NCBI GenBank assembly: GCA_003868215.1
Contig: QWDQ01000007.1
Span: forward strand, 657,414-721,413
Length of the DNA stretch: 64,000 nt
Direction of reading: 5' to 3'
From: Pseudophaeomoniella oleicola
Taxonomy: Eukaryota > Ascomycota > Eurotiomycetes > Phaeomoniellales > Phaeomoniellaceae
Shown: piece by piece, positions 11,871 through 23,450 of the stretch
How the letters are laid out: each line of letters starts with the position of its first letter
Numbering within the stretch: the stretch's first letter is position 1
The notes under the pieces: generated by a model
Seen by the model: only the letters and a program-made list of their open reading frames with translations
What the model was told of the DNA's origin: nothing
Database searches by the model: none
Position numbers and translations under genes: made by a program

Positions 11871-12461
11871 ATGCCAATAATCTGTCAAATCTGCTCTAAA
11901 GAGCCTGCGAAGTACCGCTGTCCGATATGCAAGACGTCTACGTTCGTGTTTATTCGTTGATTCAGACTCTTTTCTCTCCCTCTAACGCTTCATAGGTGCT
12001 CTTTAGGTTGTACAAAATCGCATAAGTTACAATGCGCCAACTTAGACGAACAAGTTGATTCAGTTCCGGAGCTTCGAGCAGTGACAGCCGAGGATGGGAA
12101 GTGTTCAGCAACAGAGACGGAAGACACATTTGCGAGCCTTGCCACATCAACAGAACTCGCAGAGCTGTTCGAGAGATATCCAACGCTGCTAGGCAAGCTA
12201 CAAGAGATCTACCGAATAGCGACAGATCCGACTGAGTTGCACAGTCCATTCCCAGCTCAGCATGCAAAAGTTCATGGGCGCAACCGAGGGAACGATCGCT
12301 TCGGAAGGCAGATGCATACAAGACCAGAACAGTGGACACCAGAGAAAGACTTTGACAACGCACTCGGTGTGCTCAAGCATGCGCAGACTTCAGCGACGTC
12401 TGAAGCCGAAGGACTTCAAACTTACTCTCGGCTGGTATATCGTCTATGCGCCCAGGAATGA
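11871..12461 (+). CDS. HIT-type zinc finger protein (ZNHIT3/Hit1-like)
   Basis: Predicted CDS join(11871..11941, 11996..12461), 178 residues, one 54-nt intron with an unusual GTTCGT donor and a CATAG acceptor. The N-terminus is a full zf-HIT finger: CQIC, then CPIC after eight residues, then CSLGC, H and C in C-x4-C-x3-C-x3-H-x3-C spacing. Half of the finger is in each exon, which supports the junction. The remaining helical part (LAELFERYPTLLGKLQEIY) and the short length fit ZNHIT3/Hit1 proteins, which work in box C/D snoRNP assembly. Other small HIT-finger proteins cannot be excluded. It diverges from NFU1. Confidence 0.8.
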
Positions 12462-12607
12462 GATTCCTAAGTCAACACGAACATAGTCGCATAACGCAAA
12501 CGCAGGTATTTCATCGTATCCTCATTTCTGTCACAATCAACTATATGAGTCATGGCGGATATTGCCCTTGTTACCTTCTGAGCGTCTAAAGGTCCTTGCT
12601 CCACGTT

Positions 12608-13645
12608 TCATATGGACTCTTGGGGCCGAAGCTTCGGAGCCATTGTCCTAAAAGTGGACAGCTTTCCTCGCAGTCCTATTCTCCCCGGACCCTGCAGGGA
12701 ACCTTTCTTGATATGCGCCATTTTCTCGTCATTCTCGGTCCATCTGCGATCTCTAGGCGAGTCATACACTGGACCCTGCAATGTCTTGACCCTTTCGTCC
12801 CTTTCCACTTCCAACATGTTGTCAGAGCTCTTACGGCCGAAGCTATGCGTATTCGTGTCAATGTCTGACGTGGCTGTCCTACGTTGAGGGCCTTTTCGAT
12901 CAGCGACTTTCAGATCAGTCTGACCAAACGTGCCCGATACATGACCGCCGTAATCGCTCTCAGCGGCATTTTTCGGCAAATTATTCGAGGGGAATATGAG
13001 CGCCAGTCTCTTCAGGAGCTTCCGGCGATCACTTCCATCTGCTGTGGTGGTCTTTGCGAATGCCAAAGCCGCACTTTGCGGAACATATGGCGGAGGAGTA
13101 GTGTCTTCCAGCCTCTCAACATGCTGCAAAGCAGCATCACAGGGTATCACAGCTGAAAGACGTTGGCTAGGAGTCTCGTCGTCTGATACGAGACCATGCT
13201 TGATGTCCTTGGGATATAGTTTGTGGATGTCACACCGGCTCGAAGCAGTGACTTCGACCTTGTTTGTGTCGCTCTCGGCTTCAGGGGATCCGCGAAGCGA
13301 CGAGCGCAGAGTTTTGACACCATCTATCCCCTGCGCCGATTGCTTAATGGGATTGTCTGGGAGCGAAGGTTGTGAGACGGGTCTTTCATTGTGGCCTTGA
13401 CTCGTGTCTTTCGAGAGATTGAGGGTCCCCGCATCGACAACAAAGTCCACCGGGGGAGTGTCCTGTATATCATAGCTTTCCTTTCTTCTGAAGTCCCGCT
13501 TGCCTCGAGATAACGTTTGCTGGGCTTTGATGGTTCTCAATCGCCGGCACAGGTCGTCAGCGTCGAAATGGCCGTACACGCTGACGTCTCTTGACTTTCT
13601 AGCTTTCTTCAGCGCCAGAGGCACCGGTAGTAGGTGTTGTCGCAT
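12608..13645 (-). CDS. Orphan protein, basic and disordered
   Basis: Open frame of 345 residues from the ATG at 13645. I do not recognise a family. The open reading extends up to a TTG at 13714 directly after a TAG that could serve as splice acceptor (GTTAG), so an upstream exon may exist. The protein is rich in Lys, Arg, Ser and Asp. It has a positively charged start (LALKKARKSRDVSVYGHFDADDLCRRLR, here only named by position, residues 10-37) and a possible conserved patch KLLKRLALIFP near residue 230. The downstream neighbour, the HIT-finger gene, is convergent, 146 bp away. Confidence 0.55.
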   Translation of the reverse strand: MRQHLLPVPLALKKARKSRDVSVYGHFDADDLCRRLRTIKAQQTLSRGKRDFRRKESYDIQDTPPVDFVVDAGTLNLSKDTSQGHNERPVSQPSLPDNPIKQSAQGIDGVKTLRSSLRGSPEAESDTNKVEVTASSRCDIHKLYPKDIKHGLVSDDETPSQRLSAVIPCDAALQHVERLEDTTPPPYVPQSAALAFAKTTTADGSDRRKLLKRLALIFPSNNLPKNAAESDYGGHVSGTFGQTDLKVADRKGPQRRTATSDIDTNTHSFGRKSSDNMLEVERDERVKTLQGPVYDSPRDRRWTENDEKMAHIKKGSLQGPGRIGLRGKLSTFRTMAPKLRPQESI

Positions 13646-16600
13646 ATGGCCCTCAGAATACCCGAGGAACCCCGGCACAATTGTCTTTTGAAAAACGTTA
13701 ACCACGCGTTTCAACTAACGATATCATCCCAACTCTGAATCGATATATGGATTGGAAATGTTGCACAGCAAGGACCACATCTGCCCGAGATGGCCCCTCA
13801 CAATGTCGGATCCGGCGTTGTATGTGCCGCAATATACTGGGGATGCTGTAAGGGTAGAGTAGGCTTTCCAATCAAAGGAATTAATATTATAAGATGAGAA
13901 AGTTGCAACTTGTAATTTGTAACTGTGAAATGACAGAGCGGTAGTCAAGATATTGCGAATCCACATCGAGGGGAAAGCGTTATATATAATGTAACTACCT
14001 AGTATATCTAGCAGCTAATTGACTGGTATCGTGATGGGGCTTGAGACAAGCGATCTCTAATAGTCTGAGGTAACATCCATCAAAATAAGGCCTCTGGATC
14101 TAGGTTCAGCAGGACCCCATCCGAGCGCTTTGGGGGGCTACTCCTCCGCATGAGGGCCAGTGTCGCAGTGTACTACTATGGTACATAAGGTAGTACTAAA
14201 TTAGAGAACCCTGGCGTGGAAGCCCTCCAACACATGACGGCGATTGCACCCATACTACGTAGAAACGGGTATGCCTCCGAGGTCGTCCGGGGTCGGAATA
14301 CTATTTAGATCGGTACACCCAGGGGTGAGAAAATGGACCATATGATCCCCAAGGTCGATATCCAGAGAATCTCATGGATCTTCTCCGCCTCGCCGTATTC
14401 CTGAGGAATCGCTGAAAAGGTCCAAACAGGTATGGCGAGCATCTTGTGATCGACTTCCGCTTTGTTGAAGTTGTGGAGTGATTGGGCTGTGATGGGGTAG
14501 AAAAGGAGGGTCGTGTAATATGGAGGACTTACCCCAATGTTAGGCCCGTATGCCTGTTTGGGGAAACGGCTCGATAGTGGCATTTTTGGCATCTTGGTTC
14601 TCTGGGGATTGATTGGACCTACTACGCATGCAAGTGCGTTATGAAAGACAGGGCCATGACTCTAGTATAGCGGTGTTCCTACGAATGTCTCTTTGTCTCA
14701 TTGAAATACCCAAATTGTCCAGATTGTTGATTGGATTCATTGGTGTCCCCCAATCTGGTTGCAGAGGCTCGACTTTATCCATGGTTCACTATCAGATAAC
14801 GCACGTGAGGCCTGAGTTGTTGGCTTTCGGGCGTTTTTCCACGGCTGAGATAGGCGTGTGGCGGCCATCTCGCTAAATCAGTGAAGAACAAACGGACCAA
14901 TAACTACACACCTACTAAGGTACCTATGTATGTACTTGCTTCTGTAAGGTGTCTATTATCTAAAGGAGGTACCACTCCTACATTGGGGCACCGGGCACTT
15001 GCCGTACGGAGCATGGCCTCGTGCAGTCTACCGTAGTAAGCGAGTCAAGTGTTATTCTAGGCAATCTCCTACTTCCTCGGTCCTCTTAAGCTACATAGTA
15101 ATAGTAGCCATTCGAATTAGAAGTCGAGACGTTACACGAGCCGGAACATTGCTGAGACTGCGTCCTCCATCTCTTGTCCACATCCTGCGTTAGCAACGAT
15201 CTCATTAAGACTATTGTTCCTGGCTTCAAATTTTACCGCCAACTTAAGACTGTCTAATTACCTAACGGCCTAGGTACATATCGGTAAGATGGACAACTAA
15301 TTCACATACAACTGGGAAAAAGACGGCTACCTATATTTACAAGATATTTTCAGTTGAGCTGATGATCCTGGGAGGTCTCATCATCTTTGCGACAAGCTCT
15401 CTGCAGTGATACAGACCGGGTTACGATGTTTGCTTGTGTCGCACAACTTAGGAATAGACAAAATGACCATCATCCTTCGTGCACTCAAGCACATGCCTAA
15501 CCTCGTACAATCTAGCCATTTGGTCAAGTGAGACTGTGTCACGCCCTGCGAATCTTACCTGTGAATCAAATGATCTCCTGTGTTTCCCAGCTGCCCAAAA
15601 CAAAGTCAGTTATGACCATGCGAGGACTCCTGAACGATCTGGAATCTCGGTATCCTTCACAGCTTGTACGCTATCGTATATGCTCGCTGTCTGCCTGTTT
15701 CCGACTTCCTTTCTGATGCAAATGGGCATTCGAAGCTTCCAGATACCTGGGCACCGATGTGAAGCGTACATGTGGAACAATGTCTACCTAGGTACAGTAC
15801 CTAGATATATACATAGTTAATGTACTCAGGAGAGTCGGTCGGATCAGATAGACCGCATGTGCCCGCCTGATTGTTTTGGCCACGGCTTATTTGGCTCCCG
15901 CTGTGATCTGTGCTTGTAATCGTGTTATCGAAACATGCGGCTGACTACGCCACAAAGAGTCCCAGACTGAATGCTTTATAGATATGCACCATCTCTGTTG
16001 TACTGATTACACTCACCTTCTCGCTCTGGTCATCATCTCAATATGGTCATTTGACGACGCTGGTAAATTAATATTCAATTGACCTCAGATACTAATCCTT
16101 CAACCGATTAGATTAGTTAAGCGCCTACCCCTGACGACCCACGTAGGCGCCTACCTACTACTTAGTACCATGTAATTAGTAGGTAAGGAAGCAGCGGCTG
16201 TTTCACTTAATAAATGTCGAGACCCCAGCCCTAGATCATCTTGCTAGGTACCTGAGGAATCAGGTAGTACTACGTAGTATGAAGGCTTATCTAGGCGAGC
16301 TGCAGGTGTCAAGAGCTCGCTGACAGCCGAGAAATTGGGGAGGCTGATCAGTTTAGGTAAGGCAAGGGTCTTTCCAGGTACCTGCAAGAGTGTCTAAACG
16401 TACGGAGATACCTTGCCTACTGTAGGTCCCCGGCGAGCCAGCCGGGGAAGAACGGTAAGCAAGTACCCGTCAACACACCTCAGCCGGAACCTCAGCAAGG
16501 TTGGAGGGTAGGATGCGCACTCTATGAGAGACGACAGGAACAAGACGCGCACAAGAAATAGCGCACACATCAGATCACGTATTCCTGTACTCCTCGGCAT

Positions 16601-17416
16601 CAAGTCACAAGTCACAACTTGTGCACTGTACTGACCTACGATTGTGGTACGGTTCGACTTGGCTGGTGGTACGGAGATGCTAAAGGAAAGCGTGTACGTC
16701 CATATGTATCTGTATCCCAAAGTTGCTTGCACCGAATTCCCAATAAACAACACCGAGGCAGCCAATTTCCACGGTCTCTTCTTGAAACTACTAGTACAGT
16801 TCCAGCACCAGTCCTCCTCGTTCTTCCAAAATCCAACTGATTCGGCATCAAATCACAGCTGCAGTAATTACTTCCTCCTAGGTTACCTCCCTACTACACC
16901 GGCCAAAACTTTCTCCATTGGCCGTCGTCCTCGTCCGCGTCCTCACACGCATCCGAGCTCAGGAACTACTCTTTATCATTCCGGCAGAGGAGGACCCCCT
17001 TCTTCACATCTGGCCCTCTTCTACAGTATTACCACTTCCTAGTTCAAGCCGCGCGTGCCTAAAGCCCACAATTCGGTTCCACGGCATACCTAGTTCTCTA
17101 CCTAGGTACAACTAGATAGCTGTCTGTTCCCTGTTCCCTCATTCGTTACCACCAACTCATCAAGTCATAACGGTCCAAGGGCACGGGAGACTATCGCATA
17201 ATCGCACATTACTATACCGTCATTGTAATAGTATTTACTGGAGGTTATCAGGATCGCCGATTGATTTACACCACGTATTTGCTGCAACAACTTAAACCCA
17301 TTACCGAAGCTCTGTGTAGTCTTCGTGGAAAGCGAAAAAAAGCATGCTGCAGGCGAGGATCGGGTAGTATGGTGACAAGCTTCATGGATGTGGAATGTGT
17401 CGCATAGGCAGCAGAG
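13646..17416. other. Gene-poor island 2 (about 3.7 kb)
   Basis: No firmly supported gene. A 95-residue minus-strand frame at 14305-14592 is the best candidate but has no family match. Palindromes are frequent: CTACGTAG at 14255-14262, TACTACGTAGTA at 16268-16279, TACCTAGGTA at 15785-15794 and 17099-17108, GTAGGCGCCTAC at 16143-16154. The last few hundred bases must include the promoter of the RasGEF gene, with pyrimidine-rich stretches near 16790-17150. Confidence 0.55.
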
Positions 17417-20400
17417 ATGATGTCGAAGTGGTCGAATTTCGATCTTCGCATTGAGGAACCCCCACCCCCACGGACACGCAAGTCCAGCATGAAGTCAGCG
17501 TCAATAGGTGGTGAATCCAAGGTATCCAAAAGTTCCAGCAGTTCTTCTACCGGGGACCGGCCGAAAACTAGTAGCGAAAGAAGCAACGCGGCGGCCCAAC
17601 GTCAAAAGCAATCTAACACGAACACGGGCAATATACAAGCCAAAATCGCTTCCGCTGCCACGGTTCAGCGTGATTCCAGAGCGTCAATTCGCGATGACCC
17701 ATTCTTCAGGATATATCAGACAGTTCAATCTGCCCGGATGGCTGAGCAGATCAGACCCGAGTCCGCAAACCTGTCAGAAAATGTACGTTTGGATATGGCT
17801 TTCTTTGTACCTCCATCACTATTTATTGAGCCTCACGGGCGAGACTACGCACCACATTCGGTCACATTTAAAGATACCACTCCCTCATTCGTGAAGCTAA
17901 CTTACCGTCAGGCATCAAAATCCGGGCAATACCCATCGGTCAATCTGGCCATCCTGGGCGGACAGGGGGTTGGCAAGTCTACGTTCATCCAGAAAGCCCT
18001 GGACCTTCGGCAGATCCCTACTGTCCGTGCATCTGCCAAAAAGATGTCCTTGGACGATGTCATCTATGTGGTTAGATTAATTGAAATCCAGATCGACGAT
18101 ATCGTCTTTTCAGGCAAAGGACGTGTAAGTTGGCCTTCTACAGTGGATGGCCAACCGATGCCGTCGATTGACGGGATTATGGTTCTCTACGATGTGACGA
18201 ACAGGAGGAGTGTTCAGAATTTCCAGAACATACTGCGTATGTTGTCTATAATCACTACTCAACCTCGGCGTGCGCGTTGCAAGCAGTCTGCCGTTGAGCC
18301 TACGACACAGGCGTCTTACGGCGCCTTGCACGCCATTGCTGAAGTCATTGGTAGGAGAATTGCTGACACCATTGTGGCAGGTACATTTTCAGCGAACGAC
18401 AAGCCGTGTGTTCTTGTTTCTTGCAAATGTGATAATCCTCCAAAAGCTCGACAGATCGAGGCGGGCATGATCGAGGAAATGGGACGATCTTGTGGTGTCG
18501 AGACATACCAGACATCAGCAAACGTGCCTGAGAGCCAGAAACGGTGTATCTCGGTGTTACTGAGAGCTATAGTTGTAGAAAGTTCCGGTAAGTCGTTGAT
18601 CCAGAAGCCCATCTGTACCCGATGCCTGAAACATTCTTGTCGACCCTTTCCCACCTGTCTTCCGGCTGTCTTTGTATTACCTTTGGCATGTTTAACCCCC
18701 AGTCACGTGATGGGCAATGAAGTCGTGCTATCTTGGATCTCCATAAGCTTTGACCCGCATAGGGCCCTGGCATCTTTTTTTGTGTTTCATCGGGCACCAT
18801 CCTACCAAAACCTGCAACGTTTAGCCAGTCTGCATTTCCTAACTTACATGATTCCTCGATCCCCTCCGTACCCATTTTGGGGATTCTGACATTTGACTCA
18901 ACTTTACATGCGGCATAAAAATGCCCCGGAGCGTGCTTACACCGACGACTAACTCTTGGCAGAATCCCCACACAAACCGTCATCCAGTTCAAGAGCGGTA
19001 CCAGTAAACAAGCCCCTGATATCGGAGTCTTTACCCAGCAAGTCGAAGAAGTCAGGGAAACCTGATATCGACAGAACCGTCAAGGGCAAAGGCAAAGAGT
19101 TGCCAACACCTTCCCCGTTGTCGCCAATTTCCAGAATATCGGGCAGATCGGTCCCACCCCATTCGAAAGGCGACCCGGTACAATTCACGCATTCCTTTTC
19201 TACTTCGGAGTGGGAAACCCCGCATCCTCCGGGGAGTCCTACCTCCTATCTGCTAGACAGTGCACTCAGGCCGAGTACTGCGGACACGGAAGACAGTCAA
19301 GTGTACAGTACCTTTCTTAACATGGACGATGACGATCAGTCTGAGATTCTGCCTGACAACATGTCCGTATCACAGCAAAGCACAGCCGATTTAGCCAGCC
19401 TGAGAATAACGGAAAAGGAGCAGGTCGAGACGGGAACCAGCTTCGACGAGCTCGTTGACCGACTTCTTTCTCTACCTATGTCAAAAGCAGAGGGAAAGTT
19501 TGTACCGATATTCCTGTGTCTCTACCGCAAATTTTCTCCCCCACATCAACTGCTGTCCGCTGTTCTTGGCAGATTTGAACGCGTGGAAAAGAGTGGTGAA
19601 GCACAATTGATCCGGGTCGGCGAACAGCTACGCTATCTTCAAGTAATAGCGCAATGGACGAATGAATACCCTGGAGATTTTGCTCATGCGTTAACGAGGA
19701 ATGAGATCATTGCGTTCGTGGCAAAGCTTGAGAGGAGTCGAATCTTCACTTATGCCGCCAAGGAGGTTAACAATTATCTTGAAAATGTTGTGGTAGACGA
19801 TGATACCACTTGGGCCTTTCATGATGGCGATGACGAAGATGCGAGTAAACAATCAATGATAAGCGCATCGTCGACAACCCTGGCATCTACCAAGAGCAAA
19901 CACTCGCTTGACGATTCTATCAAAGATTCGGGTATAGGTTCCAAAGAGGATCTTGCTGATACGTCTTCTCGAAACTCTACAGTTCCCTCTATGGTATCAG
20001 CCTTAGATCGATCTATGAGCAGTTCATCCCAATCGCTCGCAACACTGATGTCACACGACGAAGCCGCTCGTGAGGCTCAGCATCTAAACCCGAATCCGCG
20101 AAGAAGGCTCGATAAAAATGTCTGGCGTCAATTCATGGCCATGCCCGGCGAAGAAATTGCTAAAGAGCTCACGCGCATCGACTGGATCATGTATTCCTCC
20201 ATTCGACCACGCGATCTGGTTCGGCATGTCAGCCTTACTGGGGACAAGAAAGATAGAACGAAAAGTCTTGAGAACGTTAACCGTATGATCAACCACTTCA
20301 ATCACATCGCGCTCTTTGTCTCCAGCATGATCCTATTCCGGGACAAGCCCAAACACCGAGCACTGGCCCTCGAGAAGTTTATGCATATCGCGTGGAAACT

Positions 20401-21007
20401 CCGCCAACAAAACAACTACAATTCGCTTGGTTCTGTAATTGCTGGGATCAACGGAACAGCCATCCACCGTCTCTCTCTCACCCGTGAACTTATTCCTCCT
20501 CAGGTGCAGAAGGAGTTCATGAGGCTGGTCATCCTCATGGGCACGGGGAAGTCTCACTTTGCGTATCGACTCGCATGGGAAAACTCGTTCTCGGAAAAGA
20601 TTCCGTTCCTACCGCTTCATAGGCGTGATCTTGTGGCTGCGGAGGACGGCAATCGTACGTTTGTTGGTCCCCATGGGGATCGCATTAATTGGAAGAAATT
20701 TGAAATCATGGGTGACGTGATCATCGAGATCCAAAGGAGTCAGGAAAGGCCTTATCCATATATGCAAAAGAACGAGGAATGCCTGCGGCTCATCCTTGAA
20801 ACGAAGTTCCTGGAAGGTGACGAGGTAGGTTCACACCGCCAGAATTATCATGATTTGTGTCCTCCATGCTGACTGATCGATTTCCAGGACTCGATCGATC
20901 CATACCAAGAATTGTACGAACGGAGTGTCCAAGTCGAGCCAGCTGGTGCAGGTGACTCGCGGAAAGGTTTTGGTTGGTTACGAGGAACGATAGCCAGGAC
21001 CTCATGA
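17417..21007 (+). CDS. Ras-like GTPase domain fused to a Ras guanine-nucleotide exchange factor
   Basis: Predicted CDS join(17417..18587, 18963..20824, 20888..21007), 1050 residues. Residues about 170-370 form a Ras-like GTPase domain: P-loop GGQGVGKST, a DGIMVLYDVTNRRSV strand-helix and CVLVSCKCDNP in the place of the NKxD motif. Residues about 545-680 resemble a REM (RasGEF_N) domain, and about 775-1010 are a CDC25-type RasGEF catalytic domain with RIDWIMYSSIRPRDLV, the NHIALFVSSMIL helix and FEIMGDVIIEIQRSQ. The protein should load GTP on a Ras or Rap type GTPase at membranes. Intron 1 is long (375 nt) but has GTAAGT, a CTAAC branch site and CAG, with matching phase. Intron 2 is 63 nt. If intron 1 were not spliced, the frame would end at 18889 with only the GTPase part. 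Confidence 0.85.
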
Positions 21008-21778
21008 TGAACGGATGAGGATCTCGGTAATTCAATCAGCTAGTAACAGCATGGGCAGCTAAGGTTGCGGTCAGCTTTTCGGTTCGCTGCGGCGACAGAT
21101 GTTTAGATGGATATTGAAACGTGGCCCAAGCCTTTTGGGCGTTTGGTTGGCATGTTGGCAATCTTTTTTGATGGGAAGGTATTGTTTAGTCTGCGGCTTC
21201 TGATACCCAGGCATACCTATGGTATTCTACGATACCAAAGGCTAGTCGGATTTACTGACTACCTATTCATGTATTCCGGCTCCTTTGTAGTACCTCGTAC
21301 CTGCAGCGTACCCTTTGAGAGCGGGTCACGAATTATGAATATGCGCTTCTCCTTGTCCAGAATCGACTTCACCTATCATCGACACTGCCCTCTTGCTGCA
21401 CGATTACATATCTCGCAGACCTCGTCTCTCATAATCGCAGCTAGTACTCACTAGGATGAGAATATCATCAACTTGGTCTGAACAATTGTAGCGTCTGAGA
21501 AGCGTTGTTCATGATGAAGCGTATAGTCTCCTATTTCGTACTGGGCCGATGACCGCCGCGGCGTGCTACGGCAATTTCGGGATAGAATAACAAAATCATC
21601 TCGGCTGGAGTTACAGTAACGCGCGATCCGAAAACAAGAATAGTAATCACCTGCCAGGTACATCCATACCTCCAGTCATACTACCATCCTAACATCCTGC
21701 AATAGAGGAATGGATCGTTACTGTAATGGCAGAAGATGTCAGGCTTGAATTGAATAGAGAATCTTAGAATATACGCTC
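21008..21778. other. Intergenic, RasGEF to ARH1
   Basis: 3' flank of the RasGEF gene and promoter of ARH1. Short ORFs on both strands have no recognisable similarity or splice structure. No gene called. Confidence 0.5.
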
Positions 21779-23450
21779 ATGAAGATGGCAAGCCAAAGAT
21801 GCGTCATCTCTACGCTGGCTGGAATCCGAGATCTTCGTGTCTTCAGAGACTCTTTGACAAAGAGACCGAAACCCCATGTCTATGCAGCTTTACGACACCG
21901 ACCTTACAGCCATGCCGTACAAGCCAGGAGAAATCCATTTCGCGTTGCCATAGTTGGTTCTGGACCGGCGGGTTTCTACGCAGCAGCAAAGCTCATAGAG
22001 AAAAACAATGACACCCTCGTGGACATGTACGAGCAATTACCGGTCCCATTCGGGCTTGTACGGTTTGGGGTTGCACCAGACCACCCTGAAGTAAAGGTAC
22101 TCATCATCTTCCTTCACCTCATGGCGGTCCTGCGAATCCACTGACATTCCACAGAACTGCCAAGATCGGTTTTCAGAAGTGGCAGAGTCGAGTCGATTCA
22201 ACTTCATCGGCAATGTCCATTTGGGGTACGATATACCACTTCGGATTCTACAACCTCACTACGACGCGATTCTGTTCGCATACGGGGCTTCTAAAGACAG
22301 AGAGCTGGGGCTCCCAGGAGAGAGGGAGACTGAGCGGATCTACTCTGCTCGAGCATTTGTCGGTTGGTACAATGGTCTCCCCGAATATCGGCACCTTGAC
22401 CCCGACCTTACGTCAGGTGAAGATGCGATAATCATTGGCCAGGGAAATGTTGCCCTAGATGTTGCCCGTGCGTTGCTCACCGATGTGGATGTCTTGCGAA
22501 GGACGGACATGACAGATTATGCGCTTGCCACTCTAGCAAAAAGCAGGGTCAGAAGTGTCCGTATCATCGGACGTCGTGGTCCCGTCCAAGCCGCATTCAC
22601 GATCAAAGAGGTCCGAGAATTGATGCAACTTCCTGTATTCAACAAGACCACGATTGATATCCCGGATGCCGACATCGCGTCTTTGCCTCGCCCCACAAAA
22701 CGAATTCTGCAGCTTTTGAAAAAAGGTCAGACGTCGCAGGTCCCCGTAGAAGCCACATCTCAAACACCGAAGTCCTGGTCCCTAGACTTTTTGCTCTCGC
22801 CGCACGCTCTCAGTCACAATGATCAATCTTCTCCGAATACGTTGACTTCCGTTACCTTCACCCGCAACAGCTTAGTCTCATCTCTCGATCCTTCCTCGCC
22901 ATTAAACTATGAGGAATACCCACCAACTCTCACTCTCCCTTGTACAACGCTCTTCCGCTCCATTGGGTACAAGTCTACTTCAATACCTGGTCTCCGCGAC
23001 CTCGGCATAACCTTCGACGAACGAAGAGGTATCATACCGAACGACCCGTCTGGCCGCATTATCTCCAAGGGAGAATCAGGACAAGAGATTCCACTGCCCG
23101 GTTTATACGCGGCGGGTTGGGTGAAGCGTGGACCAACGGGTGTCATCGCTAGTACGATGACTGATGCGTTCGTGACCGCGGAAGCTATGCTGGGGGATTG
23201 GGAGGCAAAAATACGACAATATAGGGGCACAAGTGGAACTACGACAACAGCGGCCAGTACCGCCGGAGACAAGAAGGGCGGCTGGGAGGGCGTGAGAGCT
23301 GACGCGCAGGGCGAAGGCCTCACATTGCGGACCGTCGACTGGGAAGGTTGGAAGAAGATCGATCGAGTGGAAATAGAAAGGGGAAAGGCCAAGGGAAAAC
23401 CGCGGGAGAAGTTTGGGAGCGTCGAAGAGATGTTGGAGATCTTGCAGTGA
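21779..23450 (+). CDS. ARH1: Mitochondrial NADPH:adrenodoxin (ferredoxin) oxidoreductase
   Basis: FAD flavoprotein that passes electrons from NADPH to the mitochondrial ferredoxin (Yah1) for Fe-S cluster and heme A synthesis. Predicted CDS join(21779..22096, 22155..23450), 537 residues, one 58-nt intron (GTACTC donor, CACAG acceptor) between PDHPEVK and NCQDRF, a conserved stretch that becomes continuous. Visible features: a basic N-terminal leader, the FAD Rossmann motif [11 protein letters not shown] near residue 60, [29 protein letters not shown], the NADPH motif [29 protein letters not shown], and the C-terminal [16 protein letters not shown]. There is a variable insertion before the C-terminus (residues about 440-500). 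Complete and intact. Confidence 0.95.

Noticed and set aside
12081-12363. Overlapping frames on both strands at the HIT-finger gene
   Set aside because: They are shadows of exon 2, whose frame is fixed by the zinc finger junction.
16645-16665. GGTTCGACTT, similar to a tRNA box B
   Set aside because: No box A, anticodon arm or acceptor stem could be built around it.
7104-17416. Gene-poor islands as RIP-mutated transposons
   Set aside because: No strong AT bias, TpA excess over long runs, or traces of transposase or reverse transcriptase frames were seen by eye; a computed RIP index would settle it.
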